Positions 15,336 through 30,586 of a stretch of 64,000 bases of DNA are shown one piece after another. A model generated the notes under the pieces. It saw only the letters and a program-made list of their open reading frames with translations, ran no database searches and was not told the DNA's origin. The stretch is taken from assembly GCF_932526225.1 (NCBI RefSeq), contig NC_064038.1, positions 18,897,075 to 18,961,074 of the forward strand, in the 5' to 3' direction. The stretch comes from Nematostella vectensis (taxonomy: Eukaryota > Cnidaria > Anthozoa > Actiniaria > Edwardsiidae). The translations under genes were made by a program, and so were the position numbers. How positions within the stretch are numbered: the first letter of the stretch is position 1; every line of letters begins with the position of its first letter.

Positions 15336-15676
15336 AGTAGGGCGCGGTAAGTACTTGGATGGGTGACCGCTTCGGAATACCGTGTGCTGTAGGCATTTCC
15401 TTTTTGTTACCGAAGTACTCACAGGACTGTTATATAATAGATAGATCTTACACAGTTGTATCGTCTACGGCCATACCACTGAGAAAGCACCGGTTCTAGT
15501 CCGATCATCGAAGTTAAGCTCAGTAGGGCGCGGTTAGTACTTGGATGGGTGACCACCTGGGAATACCGTGTGCTGTAGGCATTTACTTTTTGTTTTCGAA
15601 GTACCAACAGGACTGTTATATAATAGATAGATCTTACACAGTTCTATCGTCTACGGCCATACCACTTAGAAAGCAC

Positions 15677-15707
<31 letters not shown>

Positions 15708-16234
15708 AGTAGGGCGCGGTAAGTACTTGGATGTGTGACCGCTTCGGAATACAGTGTGCTGTAGGCATTTCCTTTTTGTCATCGAAGTACTCACAGGACT
15801 GTTATATAATATATATTTCTTACACAGTTCTGTCGTCTACGGCCATACCACTGAGAAAGCACCGGTTCTCGTCCGATCACCGTAGTTAAGCTCAGTAGGG
15901 CACGGTTAGTACTTGGACGGGTGACCGCCTGGGAATACCGTGTGCTGTAGGCATTTCCTTTTTGTTACCGAAGTACTCACAGGACTGTTATATAATAGAT
16001 AGATCTTACACAGTTGTATCGTCTACGGCCATACCACTGAGAAAGCACCGGTTCTCGTCCGATCATCGAAGTTAAGCTCAGTAGGGCGCGGTTAGTACTT
16101 GGATGGGTGACCGCCTGGGAATACCGTGTGCTGTAGGCATTTCCTTTTTGTCATCGAAGTACTCACAGGACTGTTATATAATAGATAGATCTTACACAGT
16201 TCTATCGTCTACGGCCATACCACTTAGAAAGCAC

Positions 16235-16265
<31 letters not shown>

Positions 16266-16420
16266 AGTAGGGCGCGGTAAGTACTTGGATGGGTGACCGC
16301 TTCGGAATACCGTGTGCTGTAGGCATTTCCTTTTTGTCATCGAAGTACTCACAGGACTGTTATATAATATATATTTCTTACACAGTTCTGTCGTCTACGG
16401 CCATACCACTGAGAAAGCAC

Positions 16421-16451
<31 letters not shown>

Positions 16452-16606
16452 AGTAGGGCGCGGTTAGTACTTGGATGGGTGACCGCCTAGGAATACCGTG
16501 TGCTGTAGGCATTTCCTTTTTGTCATCGAAGTACTCAAAGGACTGTTATATAATAGATAGATCTTACACAGTTCTATCGTCTACGGCCATACCACTTAGA
16601 AAGCAC

Positions 16607-16637
<31 letters not shown>

Positions 16638-17164
16638 GGTAGGGCGCGGTAAGTACTTGGATGGGTGACCGCTTCGGAATACAGTGTGCTGTAGGCATTT
16701 CCTTTTTGTCATCGAAGTACTCACAGGACTGTTATATAATATATATTTCTTACACAGTTCTGTCGTCTACGGCCATACCACTGAGAAAGCACCGGTTCTC
16801 GTCCGATCACCGTAGTTAAGCTCAGTAGGGCACGGTTAGTACTTGGACGGGTGACCGCCTGGGAATACCGTGTGCTGTAGTCATTTCCTTTTTGTTACCA
16901 AAGTACTCACAGGACTGTTATATCAAATCTATTTCTTACACAGTTCTGTCGTCTACTGCCATACCACTGAGAAAGCACCGGTTCTCGTCCGATCACCGTA
17001 GTTAAGCTCAGTAGGGCACGGTTAGTACTTGGACGGGTGACCGCCTGGGAATACCGTGTGCTGTAGGCATTTCCTTTTTGTTATCGAGGTACTCAAAGGA
17101 CTGTTATATAATAGATAGATCTTACACAGTTCTATCGTCTACGGCCATACCACTTAGAAAGCAC

Positions 17165-17195
<31 letters not shown>

Positions 17196-17722
17196 AGTAG
17201 GGCGCGGTAAGTACTTGGATGGGTGACCGCTTCGGAATACAGTGTGCTGTAGGCATTTCCTTTTTGTCATCGAAGTACTCACAGGACTGTTATATAATAT
17301 ATATTTCTTACACAGTTCTGTCGTCTGCGGCCATACCACTGAGAAAGTACCGGTTCTCGTCCGATCACCGTAGTTAAGCTCAGTAGGGCACGGTTAGTAC
17401 TTGGACGGGTGACCGCCTGGGAATACCGTGTGCTGTAGTCATTTCCTTTTTGTTACCAAAGTACTCACAGGACTGTTATATCAAATCTATTTCTTACACA
17501 GTTCTGTCGTCTACTGCCAAACCACTGAGAAAGCACCGGTTCTCGTTCGATCACCGTAGTTAAGCTCAGTAGGGCACGGTTAGTACTTGGACGGGTGACC
17601 GCCTGGGAATACCGTGTGCTGTAGGCATTTCCTTTTTGTTATCGAGGTACTCACAGGACTGTTATATAATAGATAGATCTTAAACAGTTCTCTCGTCTAC
17701 GGCCATACCACTGAGAAAGCAC

Positions 17723-17753
<31 letters not shown>

Positions 17754-18094
17754 AGTAGGGCGCGGTTAGTACTTGGATGGGTGACCGCCTGGGAATACCG
17801 TGTGCTGTAGGCATTTCCTTTTTGTCATCGAAGTACTCACAGGACTGTTATATAATATATATTTCTTACACAGTTCTGTCGTCTACGGCCATACCACTGA
17901 GAAAGCACCGGTTCTCGTCCGATAACCGAAGTTAAGCTCAGTAGGGCGCGGTTAGTACTTGGATGGGTGACCGCTTCGGAATACCGTGTGCTGTAGGCAT
18001 TTCCTTTTTGTTACCGAAGTACTCACAGGACTGTTATATAATAGATAGATCTTACACAGTTGTATCGTCTACGGCCATACCACTGAGAAAGCAC

Positions 18095-18125
<31 letters not shown>

Positions 18126-18280
18126 AGTAGGGCACGGTTAGTACTTGGACGGGTGACCGCCTGGTAATACCGTGTGCTGTAGGCATTTCCTTTTTGTTTT
18201 CGAAGTACTAACAGGACTGTTATATAATAGATAGATCTTACACAGTTCTATCGACTACAGCCATACCACTGAGAAAGCAC

Positions 18281-18311
<31 letters not shown>

Positions 18312-18838
18312 AGTAGGGCGCGGTAAGTACTTGGATGGGTGACCGCTTCGGAAAACCGTGTGCTGTAGGCATTTCCTTTTTGTTACCGAAGTACTCACAG
18401 GACTGTTATATCAAATCTATTTCTTACACAGTTCTGTCGTCTACGGCCATACCACTGAGAAAGCACCCGTTCTCGTCCGATCACCGTAGTTAAGCTCAGT
18501 AGGGCACGGTTAGTACTTGGACGGGTGACCGCCTGGGAATACCGTGTGCTGTAGGCATTTCCTTTTTGTTATCGAGGTACTCACAGGACTGTTATATAAT
18601 AGATAGATCTTAAACAGTTCTATCGTCTACGGCCATACCACTGAGAAAGCACCGGTTCTCGTCCGATAACCGAAGTTAAGCTCAGTAGGGCGCGGTTAGT
18701 ACTTGGATGGGTGACCGCCTGGGAATACCGTGTGCTGTAGGCATTTCCTTTTTGTCATCGAAGTACTCACAGGACTGTTATATAATAGATAGATCTTACA
18801 CAGTTCTATCGTCTACGGCCATACCACTTAGAAAGCAC

Positions 18839-18869
<31 letters not shown>

Positions 18870-19024
18870 AGTAGGGCGCGGTAAGTACTTGGATGGGTGA
18901 CCGCTTCGGAATACCGTGTGCTGTAATCATTTCCTTTTTGTTACCAAAGTACTCACAGGACTGTTATATAAAATCTATTTCTTACACAGTTCTGTCGTCT
19001 ACGGCCATACCACTGAGAAAGCAC

Positions 19025-19055
<31 letters not shown>

Positions 19056-19210
19056 AGTAGGGCGCGGTTAGTACTTGGATGGGTGACCGCCTGGGAATAC
19101 CGTGTGCTGTAGGCATTTCCTTTTTGTCATCGAATTACTCACAGGACTGTTATATAATAGATAGATCTTACACAGTTCTATCGTCTACGGCCATACCACT
19201 TAGAAAGCAC

Positions 19211-19241
<31 letters not shown>

Positions 19242-19396
19242 AGTAGGGCGCGGTTAGTACTTGGATGGGTGACCGCCTGGGAATACCGTGTGCTGTAGGC
19301 ATTTCCTTTTTGTCATCGAAGTACTCACAGGACTGTTATATAATAGATAGATCTTACACAGTTCTATCGTCTACGGCCATACCACTTAGAAAGCAC

Positions 19397-19427
<31 letters not shown>

Positions 19428-19582
19428 AGTAGGGCGCGGTAAGTACTTGGATGGGTGACCGCTTCGGAATACCGTGTGCTGTAGGCATTTCCTTTTTGTT
19501 ACCGAAGTACTCACAGGACTGTTATATAATAGATAGATCTTACACAGTTGTATCGTCTACGGCCATACCACTGAGAAAGCAC

Positions 19583-19613
<31 letters not shown>

Positions 19614-20140
19614 AGTAGGGCGCGGTTAGTACTTGGATGGGTGACCACCTGGGAATACCGTGTGCTGTAGGCATTTACCTTTTGTTTTCGAAGTACTAAC
19701 AGGACTGTTATATAATAGATAGATCTTACACAGTTCTATCGTCTACGGCCATACCACTGAGAAAGCACCGGTTCTCGTCCAATCACCGAAGTTAAGCTCA
19801 GTAGGGCGCGGTTAGTACTTGGATGGGTGACCGCCTGGGAATACCGTGTGCTGTAGGCATTTCCTTTTTGTCATCGAAGTACTCACAGGACTGTTATATA
19901 ATATATATTTCTTACACAGTTCTGTCGTCTACGGCCATACCACTGAGAAAGCACCTGTTCTCGTCCGATCACCGAAGTTAAGCTCAGTAGGGCGCGGTAA
20001 GTACTTGGATGGGTGACCGCTTCGGAATACTGTGTGCTGTAGGCATTTCCGTTTTGTCATCGAAGTACTCACAGGACTGTTATATAATAGATAGATCTTA
20101 CACAGTTCTATCGTCTACGGCCATACCACTTAGAAAGCAC

Positions 20141-20171
<31 letters not shown>

Positions 20172-20512
20172 AGTAGGGCGCGGTAAGTACTTGGATGGGT
20201 GACCGCTTCGGAATACCGTGTGCTGTAGGCATTTCCTTTTTGTTACCGAAGTACTCACAGGACTGTTATATAATAGATAGATCTTACACAGTTGTATCGT
20301 CTACGGCCATACCACTGAGAAAGCACCGGTTCTCGTCCGATCATCGAAGTTAAGCTCAGTAGGGCGCGGTTAGTACTTGGATGGGTGACCACCTGGGAAT
20401 ACCGTGTGCTGTAGGCATTTACTTTTTGTTTTCGAAGTACCAACAGGACTGTTATATAATAGATAGATCTTACACAGTTCTATCGTCTACGGCCATACCA
20501 CTTAGAAAGCAC

Positions 20513-20543
<31 letters not shown>

Positions 20544-20884
20544 AGTAGGGCGCGGTAAGTACTTGGATGGGTGACCGCTTCGGAATACAGTGTGCTGTAG
20601 GCATTTCCTTTTTGTCATCGAAGTACTCACAGGACTGTTATATAATATATATTTCTTACACAGTTCTGTTGTCTACGGCCATACCACTGAGAAAGCACCG
20701 GTTCTCGTCCGATCACCGTAGTTAAGCTCAGTAGGGCACGGTTAGTACTTGGACGGGTGACCGCCTGGGAATACCGTGTGCTGTAGGCATTTCCTTTTTG
20801 TTATCGAGGTACTCACAGGACTGTTATGTAATAGATAGATCTTAAACAGTTCTATCGTCTACGGCCATACCACTGAGAAAGCAC

Positions 20885-20915
<31 letters not shown>

Positions 20916-21256
20916 AGTAGGGCGCGGTTAGTACTTGGATGGGTGACCGCCTGGGAATACCGTGTGCTGTAGGCATTTCCTTTTTGTCATCGAAGTACTC
21001 ACAGGACTGTTATATAATAGATAGATCTTACACAGTTCTATCGTCTACGGCCATACCACTTAGAAAGCACCGGTTCTCGTCCGATCACCGAAGTTAAGCT
21101 TAGTAGGGCGCGGTAAGTACTTGGATGGGTGACCGCTTCGGAATACCGTGTGCTGTAGGCATTTCCTTTTTGTCATCGAAGTACTCACAGGACTGTTATA
21201 TAATATATATTTCTTACACAGTTCTGTCGTCTACGGCCATACCACTGAGAAAGCAC

Positions 21257-21287
<31 letters not shown>

Positions 21288-21442
21288 AGTAGGGCGCGGT
21301 TAGTACTTGGATGGGTGACCGCCTGGGAATACCGTGTGCTGTAGGCATTTCCTTTTTGTCATCGAAGTACTCACAGGACTGTTATATATTAGATAGATCT
21401 TACACAGTTCTATCGTCTACGGCCATACCACTTAGAAAGCAC

Positions 21443-21473
<31 letters not shown>

Positions 21474-21814
21474 AGTAGGGCGCGGTAAGTACTTGGATGG
21501 GTGACCGCTTCGGAATACCGTGTGCTGTAGGCATTTCCTTTTTGTTACCGAAGTACTCACAGGACTGTTATATCAAATCTATTTCTTACACAGTTCTGTC
21601 GTCTACTGCCATACTACTGAGAAAGCACCGGTTCTCGTCCGATCACCGTAGTTAAGCTCAGTAGGGCACGGTTAGTACTTGGACGGGTGACCGCCTGGGA
21701 ATACCGTGTGCTGTAGGCATTTCCTTTTTGTTATCGAGGTACTCACAGGACTGTTATATAATAGATAGATCTTAAACAGTTCTATCGTCTACGGCCATAC
21801 CACTGAGAAAGCAC

Positions 21815-21845
<31 letters not shown>

Positions 21846-22186
21846 AGTAGGGCGCGGTTAGTACTTGGATGGGTGACCGCCTGGGAATACCGTGTGCTGT
21901 AGGCATTTCCTTTTTGTCATCGAAGTACTCACAGGACTGTTATATAATATATATTTCTTACACAGTTCTGTCGTCTACGGCCATACCACTGAGAAAGCAC
22001 CGGTTCTCGTCCGATAACCGAAGTTAAGCTCAGTAGGGCGCGGTTAGTACTTGGATGGGTGACCGCTTCGGAATACCGTGTGCTGTAGGCATTTCCTTTT
22101 TGTTACCGAAGTACTCACAGGACTGTTATATAATAGATAGATCTTACACAGTTGTATCGTCTACGGCCATACCACTGAGAAAGCAC

Positions 22187-22217
<31 letters not shown>

Positions 22218-22372
22218 AGTAGGGCACGGTTAGTACTTGGACGGGTGACCGCCTGGTAATACCGTGTGCTGTAGGCATTTCCTTTTTGTTTTCGAAGTAC
22301 TCACAGGACTGTTATATAATAGATAGATCTTACACAGTTCTATCGACTACAGCCATACCACTGAGAAAGCAC

Positions 22373-22403
<31 letters not shown>

Positions 22404-22930
22404 AGTAGGGCGCGGTAAGTACTTGGATGGGTGACCGCTTCGGAATACCGTGTGCTGTAGGCATTTCCTTTTTGTTACCGAAGTACTCACAGGACTGTTA
22501 TATCAAATCTATTTCTTACACAGTTCTGTCGTCTACGGCCATACCACTGAGAAAGCACCGGTTCTCGTCCGATCACCGTAGTTAAGCTCAGTAGGGCACG
22601 GTTAGTACTTGGACGGGTGACCGCCTGGGAATACCGTGTGCTGTAGGCATTTCCTTTTTGTTATCGAGGTACTCACAGGACTGTTATATAATAGATAGAT
22701 CTTAAACAGTTCTATCGTCTACGGCCATACCACTGAGAAAGCACCGGTTCTCGTCCGATAACCGAAGTTAAGCTCAGTAGGGCGCGGTTAGTACTTGGAT
22801 GGGTGACCGCCTGGGAATACCGTGTGCTGTAGGCATTTCCTTTTTGTCATCGAAGTACTCACAGGACTGTTATATAATAGATAGATCTTACACAGTTCTA
22901 TCGTCTACGGCCATACCACTTAGAAAGCAC

Positions 22931-22961
<31 letters not shown>

Positions 22962-23116
22962 AGTAGGGCGCGGTAAGTACTTGGATGGGTGACCGCTTCG
23001 GAATACCGTGTGCTGTAGTCATTTCCTTTTTGTTACCAAAGTACTCACAGGACTGTTATATAAAATCTATTTCTTACACAGTTCTGTCGTCTACGGCCAT
23101 ACCACTGAGAAAGCAC

Positions 23117-23147
<31 letters not shown>

Positions 23148-23302
23148 AGTAGGGCGCGGTTAGTACTTGGATGGGTGACCGCCTGGGAATACCGTGTGCT
23201 GTAGGCATTTCCTTTTTGTCATCGAAGTACTCACAGGACTGTTATATAATAGATAGATCTTACACAGTTCTATCGTCTACGGCCATACCACTTAGAAAGC
23301 AC

Positions 23303-23333
<31 letters not shown>

Positions 23334-23488
23334 AGTAGGGCGCGGTTAGTACTTGGATGGGTGACCGCCTGGGAATACCGTGTGCTGTAGGCATTTCCTT
23401 TTTGTCATCGAAGTACTCACAGGACTGTTATATAATAGATAGATCTTACACAGTTCTATCGTCTACGGCCATACCACTTAGAAAGCAC

Positions 23489-23519
<31 letters not shown>

Positions 23520-23674
23520 AGTAGGGCGCGGTAAGTACTTGGATGGGTGACCGCTTCGGAATACCGTGTGCTGTAGGCATTTCCTTTTTGTTACCGAAGT
23601 ACTCACAGGACTGTTATATAATAGATAGATCTTACACAGTTGTATCGTCTACGGCCATACCACTGAGAAAGCAC

Positions 23675-23705
<31 letters not shown>

Positions 23706-24418
23706 AGTAGGGCGCGGTTAGTACTTGGATGGGTGACCACCTGGGAATACCGTGTGCTGTAGGCATTTACTTTTTGTTTTCGAAGTACTAACAGGACTGT
23801 TATATAATAGATAGATCTTACACAGTTCTATCGTCTACGGCCATACCACTGAGAAAGCACCGGTTCTCGTCCAATCACCGAAGTTAAGCTCAGTAGGGCG
23901 CGGTTAGTACTTGGATGGGTGACCGCCTGGGAATACCGTGTGCTGTAGGCATTTCCTTTTTGTCATCGAAGTACTCACAGGACTGTTATATAATATATAT
24001 TTCTTACACAGTTCTGTCGTCTACGGCCATACCACTGAGAAAGCACCGGTTCTCGTCCGATCACCGAATTTAAGCTCAGTAGGGCACGGTTAGTACTTGG
24101 ATGGGTGACCGCCTGGGAATACCGTGTGCTGTAGGCATTTCCTTTTTGTCATCGAGGTACTCACAGGACTGTTATATAATAGATAGATCTTAAACAGTTC
24201 TATCGTCTACGTCCATACCACTGAGAAAGCACCGGTTCTCGTCCGATCACCGAATTTAAGCTCAGTAGGGCGCGGTTAGTACTTGGATGGGTGACCGCCT
24301 GGGAATACCGTGTGCTGTAGGCATTTCCTTTTTGTCATCGAAGTACTCACAGGACTGTTATATAATAGATAGATCTTACACAGTTCTATCGTCTACGGCC
24401 ATACCACTTAGAAAGCAC

Positions 24419-24449
<31 letters not shown>

Positions 24450-24604
24450 AGTAGGGCTCGGTAAGTACTTGGATGGGTGACCGCTTCGGAATACCGTGTG
24501 CTGTAGGCATTTCCTTTTTGTCATCGAAGTACTCACAGGACTGTTATATAATATATATTTCTTACACAGTTCTGTCGTCTACGGCCATACCACTGAGAAA
24601 GCAC

Positions 24605-24635
<31 letters not shown>

Positions 24636-24790
24636 AGTAGGGCGCGGTTAGTACTTGGATGGGTGACCGCCTGGGAATACCGTGTGCTGTAGGCATTTAC
24701 TTTTTGTCATCGAAGTACTCAAAGGACTGTTATATAATAGATAGATCTTACACAGTTCTATCGTCTACGGCCATACCACTTAGAAAGCAC

Positions 24791-24821
<31 letters not shown>

Positions 24822-25348
24822 AGTAGGGCGCGGTAAGTACTTGGATGGGTGACCGCTTCGGAATACCGTGTGCTGTTAGCATTTCCTTTTTGTTACCGAA
24901 GTACTCACAGGACTGTTATATCAAATCTATTTCTTACACAGTTCTGTCGTCTACTGCCATACCACTGAGAAAGCACCGGTTCTCGTCCGATCACCGTAGT
25001 TAAGCTCAGTAGGGCACGGTTAGTACTTGGACGGGTGACCGCCTGGGAATACCGTGTGCTGTAGGCATTTCCTTTTTGTTATCGAGGTACTCACAGGACT
25101 GTTATATAATAGATAGATCTTAAACAGTTCTATCGTCTACGGCCATACCACTGAGAAAGCACCGGTTCTGGTCCGATCACCGAAGTTAAGCTCAGTAGGG
25201 CGCGGTTAGTACTTGGATGGGTGACCGCCTGGGAATACCGTGTGCTGTAGGCATTTCCTTTTTGTCATCGAAGTACTCACAGGACTGTTATATAATAGAT
25301 AGATCTTACACAGTTCTATCGTCTACGGCCATACCACTGAGAAAGCAC

Positions 25349-25379
<31 letters not shown>

Positions 25380-26092
25380 AGTAGGGCGCGGTTAGTACTT
25401 GGATGGGTGACCACCTGGGAATACCGTGTGCTGTAGGCATTTACTTTTTGTTTTCGAAGTACTAACAGGACTGTTATATAATAGATAGATCTTACACAGT
25501 TCTATCGTCTACGGCCATACCACTGAGAAAGCACCGGTTCTCGTCCAATCACCGAAGTTAAGCTCAGTAGGGCGCGGTTAGTACTTGGATGGGTGACCGC
25601 CTGGGAATACCGTGTGCTGTAGGCATTTCCTTTTTGTCATCGAAGTACTCACAGGACTGTTATATAATATATATTTCTTACACAGTTCTGTCGTCTACGG
25701 CCATACCACTGAGAAAGCACCGGTTCTCGTCCGATCACCGAATTTAAGCTCAGTAGGGCACGGTTAGTACTTGGATGGGTGACCGCCTGGGAATACCGTG
25801 TGCTGTAGGCATTTCCTTTTTGTCATCGAGATACTCACAGGACTGTTATATAATAGATAGATCTTAAACAGTTCTATCGTCTACGGCCATACCACTGAGA
25901 AAGCACCGGTTCTCGTCCGATCACCGAATTTAAGCTCAGTAGGGCGCGGTTAGTACTTGGATGGGTGACCGCCTGGGAATACCGTGTGCTGTAGGCATTT
26001 CCTTTTTGTCATCGAAGTACTCACAGGACTGTTATATAATAGATAGATCTTACACAGTTCTATCGTCTACGGCCATACCACTTAGAAAGCAC

Positions 26093-26123
<31 letters not shown>

Positions 26124-26278
26124 AGTAGGGCGCGGTAAGTACTTGGATGGGTGACCGCTTCGGAATACCGTGTGCTGTAGGCATTTCCTTTTTGTCATCG
26201 AAGTACTCACAGGACTGTTATATAATATATATTTCTTACACAGTTCTGTCGTCTACGGCCATACCACTGAGAAAGCAC

Positions 26279-26309
<31 letters not shown>

Positions 26310-26464
26310 AGTAGGGCGCGGTTAGTACTTGGATGGGTGACCGCCTGGGAATACCGTGTGCTGTAGGCATTTCCTTTTTGTCATCGAAGTACTCAAAGGA
26401 CTGTTATATAATAGATAGATCTTACACAGTTCTATCGTCTACGGCCATACCACTTAGAAAGCAC

Positions 26465-26495
<31 letters not shown>

Positions 26496-27208
26496 AGTAG
26501 GGCGCGGTAAGTACTTGGATGGGTGACCGCTTCGGAATACCGTGTGCTGTTAGCATTTCCTTTTTGTTACCGAAGTACTCACAGGACTGATATATCAAAT
26601 CTATTTCTTACACAGTTCTGTCGTCTACTGCCATACCACTGAGAAAGCACCGGTTCTCGTCCGATCACCGTAGTTAAGCTCAGTAGGGCACGGTTAGTAC
26701 TTGGACGGGTGACCGCCTGGGAATACCGTGTGCTGTAGGCATTTCCTTTTTGTTATCGAGGTACTCACAGGACTGTTATATAATAGATAGATCTTAAACA
26801 GTTCTATCGTCTACGGCCATACCACTGAGAAAGCACCGGTTCTCGTCCGATCACCGAAGTTGAGCTCAGTAGGGCGCGGTTAGTACTTGGATGGGTGACC
26901 GCCTGGGAATACCGTGTGCTGTAGGCATTTCCTTTTTGTCATCGAAGTACTCACAGGACTGTTATATAATATATATTTCTTACACAGTTCTGTCGTCTAC
27001 GGCCATACCACTGAGAAAGCACCGGTTCTCGTCCGATAACCGAAGTTAAGCTCAGTAGGGCGCGGTTAGTACTTGGATGGGTGACCGCTTCGGAATACCG
27101 TGTGCTGTAGGCATTTCCTTTTTGTTACCGAAGTACTCACAGGACTGTTATATAATAGATAGATCTTACACAGTTGTATCGTCTACGGCCATACCACTGA
27201 GAAAGCAC

Positions 27209-27239
<31 letters not shown>

Positions 27240-27394
27240 AGTAGGGCACGGTTAGTACTTGGACGGGTGACCGCCTGGTAATACCGTGTGCTGTAGGCAT
27301 TTCCTTTTTGTTTTCGAAGTACTCACAGGACTGTTATATAATAGATAGATCTTACACAGTTCTATCGACTACAGCCATACCACTGAGAAAGCAC

Positions 27395-27425
<31 letters not shown>

Positions 27426-27856
27426 AGTAGGGCGCGGTAAGTACTTGGATGGGTGACCGCTTCGGAATACCGTGTGCTGTAGGCATTTCCTTTTTGTTAC
27501 CGAAGTACTCACAGGACTGTTATATCAAATCTATTTCTTACACAGTTCTGTCGTCTACGGCCATACCACTGAGAAAGCACCGGTTCTCGTCCGATCACCG
27601 TAGTTAAGCTCAGTAGGGCACGGTTAGTACTTGGACGGGTGACCGCCTGGGAATACCGTGTGCTGTAGGCATTTCCTTTTTGTTATCGAGGTACTCACAG
27701 GACTGTTATATAATAGATAGATCTTAAACAGTTCTATCGTCTACGGCCTACCACTGAGAAAGCACCGGTTCTCGTCCGATAACCGAAGTTAAGCTCAGTA
27801 GGGCGCGGTTAGTACTTGGATGGGTGACCGCCTGGGAATACCGTGTGCTGTAGGCA
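211..27856 (+). rRNA. 5S rRNA genes 2-150 (regular block)
   Basis: Genes start every 186 bp from 211 to 27739 with no indel until the last one, which lacks one base at nt 12-13 of the RNA (GGCCTACC in place of GGCCATACC). Several classes intermix. One has the consensus ACTGAG helix II, GTTAG at nt 71-75 and CGCCTGGG at nt 93-99. A second has ACTTAG, GTAAG and CGCTTCGG. A third has CGTAG at nt 47-51, GGCACGG at nt 65-71 and GGACGGG at nt 81-87. The classes are largely, not absolutely, linked to particular spacer forms upstream. Confidence 0.93.
11300..20796 (+). repeat. Higher-order repeat in the 5S array (26 units, 4836 bp)
   Basis: The stretch from about 11300 to 15960 recurs almost base for base at about 16136-20796, offset 4836 bp = 26 x 186. 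Private variants recur at the same offset, for example CGTCTGCGGCC at 12487 and 17323, TACTGTGTGCTG near 15193 and 20029, and CGATCATCG near 15505 and 20341. Similar block repeats at other offsets are visible, for example 17 units between about 1668 and 4830, and 22 units between about 3131 and 7223. This indicates recent duplication of multi-unit blocks by unequal exchange. Confidence 0.85.
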
Positions 27857-27923
27857 TTTCCTTTTTGTCATCGAAGTACTCACAGGACTGTTATATAATA
27901 GATAGATCTTACACAGTTCTATC

Positions 27924-27951
27924 GTCTACGGCCATACCACTTAGAAAGCAC

Positions 27952-27982
<31 letters not shown>

Positions 27983-28137
27983 AGTAGGGCGCGGTAAGTA
28001 CTTGGATGGGTGACCGCTTAGGAATACCGTGTGCTGTAGTCATTTCCTTTTTGTTACCAAAGTACTCACAGGACTGTTATATAAAATCTATTTCTTACAC
28101 AGTTCTGTCGTCTACGGCCATACCACTGAGAAAGCAC

Positions 28138-28168
<31 letters not shown>

Positions 28169-28323
28169 AGTAGGGCGCGGTTAGTACTTGGATGGGTGAC
28201 CGCCTGGGAATACCGTGTGCTGTAGGCATTTCCTTTTTGTCATCGAAGTACTCACAGGACTGTTATATAATAGATAGATCTTACACAGTTCTATCGTCTA
28301 CGGCCATACCACTTAGAAAGCAC

Positions 28324-28354
<31 letters not shown>

Positions 28355-28509
28355 AGTAGGGCGCGGTTAGTACTTGGATGGGTGACCGCCTGGGAATACC
28401 GTGTGCTGTAGGCATTTCCTTTTTGTCATCGAAGTACTCACAGGACTGTTATATAATAGATAGATCTTACACAGTTCTATCGTCTACGGCCATACCACTT
28501 AGAAAGCAC

Positions 28510-28540
<31 letters not shown>

Positions 28541-28695
28541 AGTAGGGCGCGGTAAGTACTTGGATGGGTGACCGCTTCGGAATACCGTGTGCTGTAGGCA
28601 TTTCCTTTTTGTCACCGAAGTACTCACAGGACTGTTATATAATAGATAGATCTTACACAGTTGTATCGTCTACGGCCATACCACTGAGAAAGCAC

Positions 28696-28726
<31 letters not shown>

Positions 28727-28881
28727 AGTAGGGCGCGGTTAGTACTTGGATGGGTGACCACCTGGGAATACCGTGTGCTGTAGGCATTTACTTTTTGTTT
28801 TCGAAGTACTAACAGGACTGTTATATAATAGATAGATCTTACACAGTTCTTTCGTCTACGGCCATACCACTTAGAAAGCAC

Positions 28882-28912
<31 letters not shown>

Positions 28913-29439
28913 AGTAGGGCGCGGTTAGTACTTGGATGGGTGACCGCCTGGGAATACCGTGTGCTGTAGGCATTTCCTTTTTGTCATCGAAGTACTCACA
29001 GGACTGTTATATAATAGATAGATCTTACACAGTTCTATCGTCTACGGCCATACCACTTAGAAAGCACCGGTTCTCGTCCGATCTTCGAAGTTAAGCTCAG
29101 TAGGGCGCGGTAAGTACTTGGATGGGTGACCGCTTCGGAATACCGTGTGCTGTAGGCATTTCCTTTTTGTCACCGAAGTACTCACAGGACTGTTATATAA
29201 TAGATAGATCTTACACAGTTGTATCGTCTACGGCCATACCACTGAGAAAGCACCGGTTCCCGTCCGATCACCGAAGTTAAGCTCAGTAGGGCACGGTTAG
29301 TACTTGGACGGGTGACCGCCTGGTAATACCGTGTGCTGTAGGCATTTCCTTTTTGTTTTCGAAGTACTCACAGGACTGTTATATAATAGATAGATCTTAC
29401 ACAGTTCTATCGACTACAGCCATACCACTGAGAAAGCAC

Positions 29440-29470
<31 letters not shown>

Positions 29471-29997
29471 AGTAGGGCGCGGTAAGTACTTGGATGGGTG
29501 ACCGCTTCGGAATACCGTGTGCTGTAGGCATTTCCTTTTTGTTACCGAAGTACTCACAGGACTGTTATATCAAATCTATTTCTTACACAGTTCTGTCGTC
29601 TACGGCCATACCACTGAGAAAGCACCGGTTCTCGTCCGATCACCGTAGTTAAGCTCAGTAGGGCACGGTTAGTACTTGGACGGGTGACCGCCTGGGAATA
29701 CCGTGTGCTGTAGGCATTTCCTTTTTGTTATCGAGGTACTCACAGGACTGTTATATAATAGATAGATCTTAAACAGTTCTATCGTCTACGGCCATACCAC
29801 TGAGAAAGCACCGGTTCTCGTCCGATAACCGAAGTTAAGCTCAGTAGGGCGCGGTTAGTACTTGGATGGGTGACCGCCTGGGAATACCGTGTGCTGTAGG
29901 CATTTCCTTTTTGTCATCGAAGTACTCACAGGACTGTTATATAATAGATAGATCTTACACAGTTCTATCGTCTACGGCCATACCACTTAGAAAGCAC

Positions 29998-30028
<31 letters not shown>

Positions 30029-30183
30029 AGTAGGGCGCGGTAAGTACTTGGATGGGTGACCGCTTCGGAATACCGTGTGCTGTAGTCATTTCCTTTTTGT
30101 TACCAAAGTACTCACAGGACTGTTATATAAAATCTATTTCTTACACAGTTCTGTCGTCTACGGCCATACCACTGAGAAAGCAC

Positions 30184-30214
<31 letters not shown>

Positions 30215-30369
30215 AGTAGGGCGCGGTTAGTACTTGGATGGGTGACCGCCTGGGAATACCGTGTGCTGTAGGCATTTCCTTTTTGTCATCGAAGTACTCA
30301 CAGGACTGTTATATAATAGATAGATCTTACACAGTTCTATCGTCTACGGCCATACCACTTAGAAAGCAC

Positions 30370-30400
<31 letters not shown>

Positions 30401-30555
30401 AGTAGGGCGCGGTTAGTACTTGGATGGGTGACCGCCTGGGAATACCGTGTGCTGTAGGCATTTCCTTTTTGTCATCGAAGTACTCACAGGACTGTTATAT
30501 AATAGATAGATCTTACACAGTTCTATCGTCTACGGCCATACCACTTAGAAAGCAC

Positions 30556-30586
<31 letters not shown>

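Noticed and set aside
12318-28899. Open frames of 61-91 codons on the - strand of the 5S array
   Set aside because: They are antisense to 5S rRNA genes, exist only because 186 is a multiple of three, and repeat with the array.
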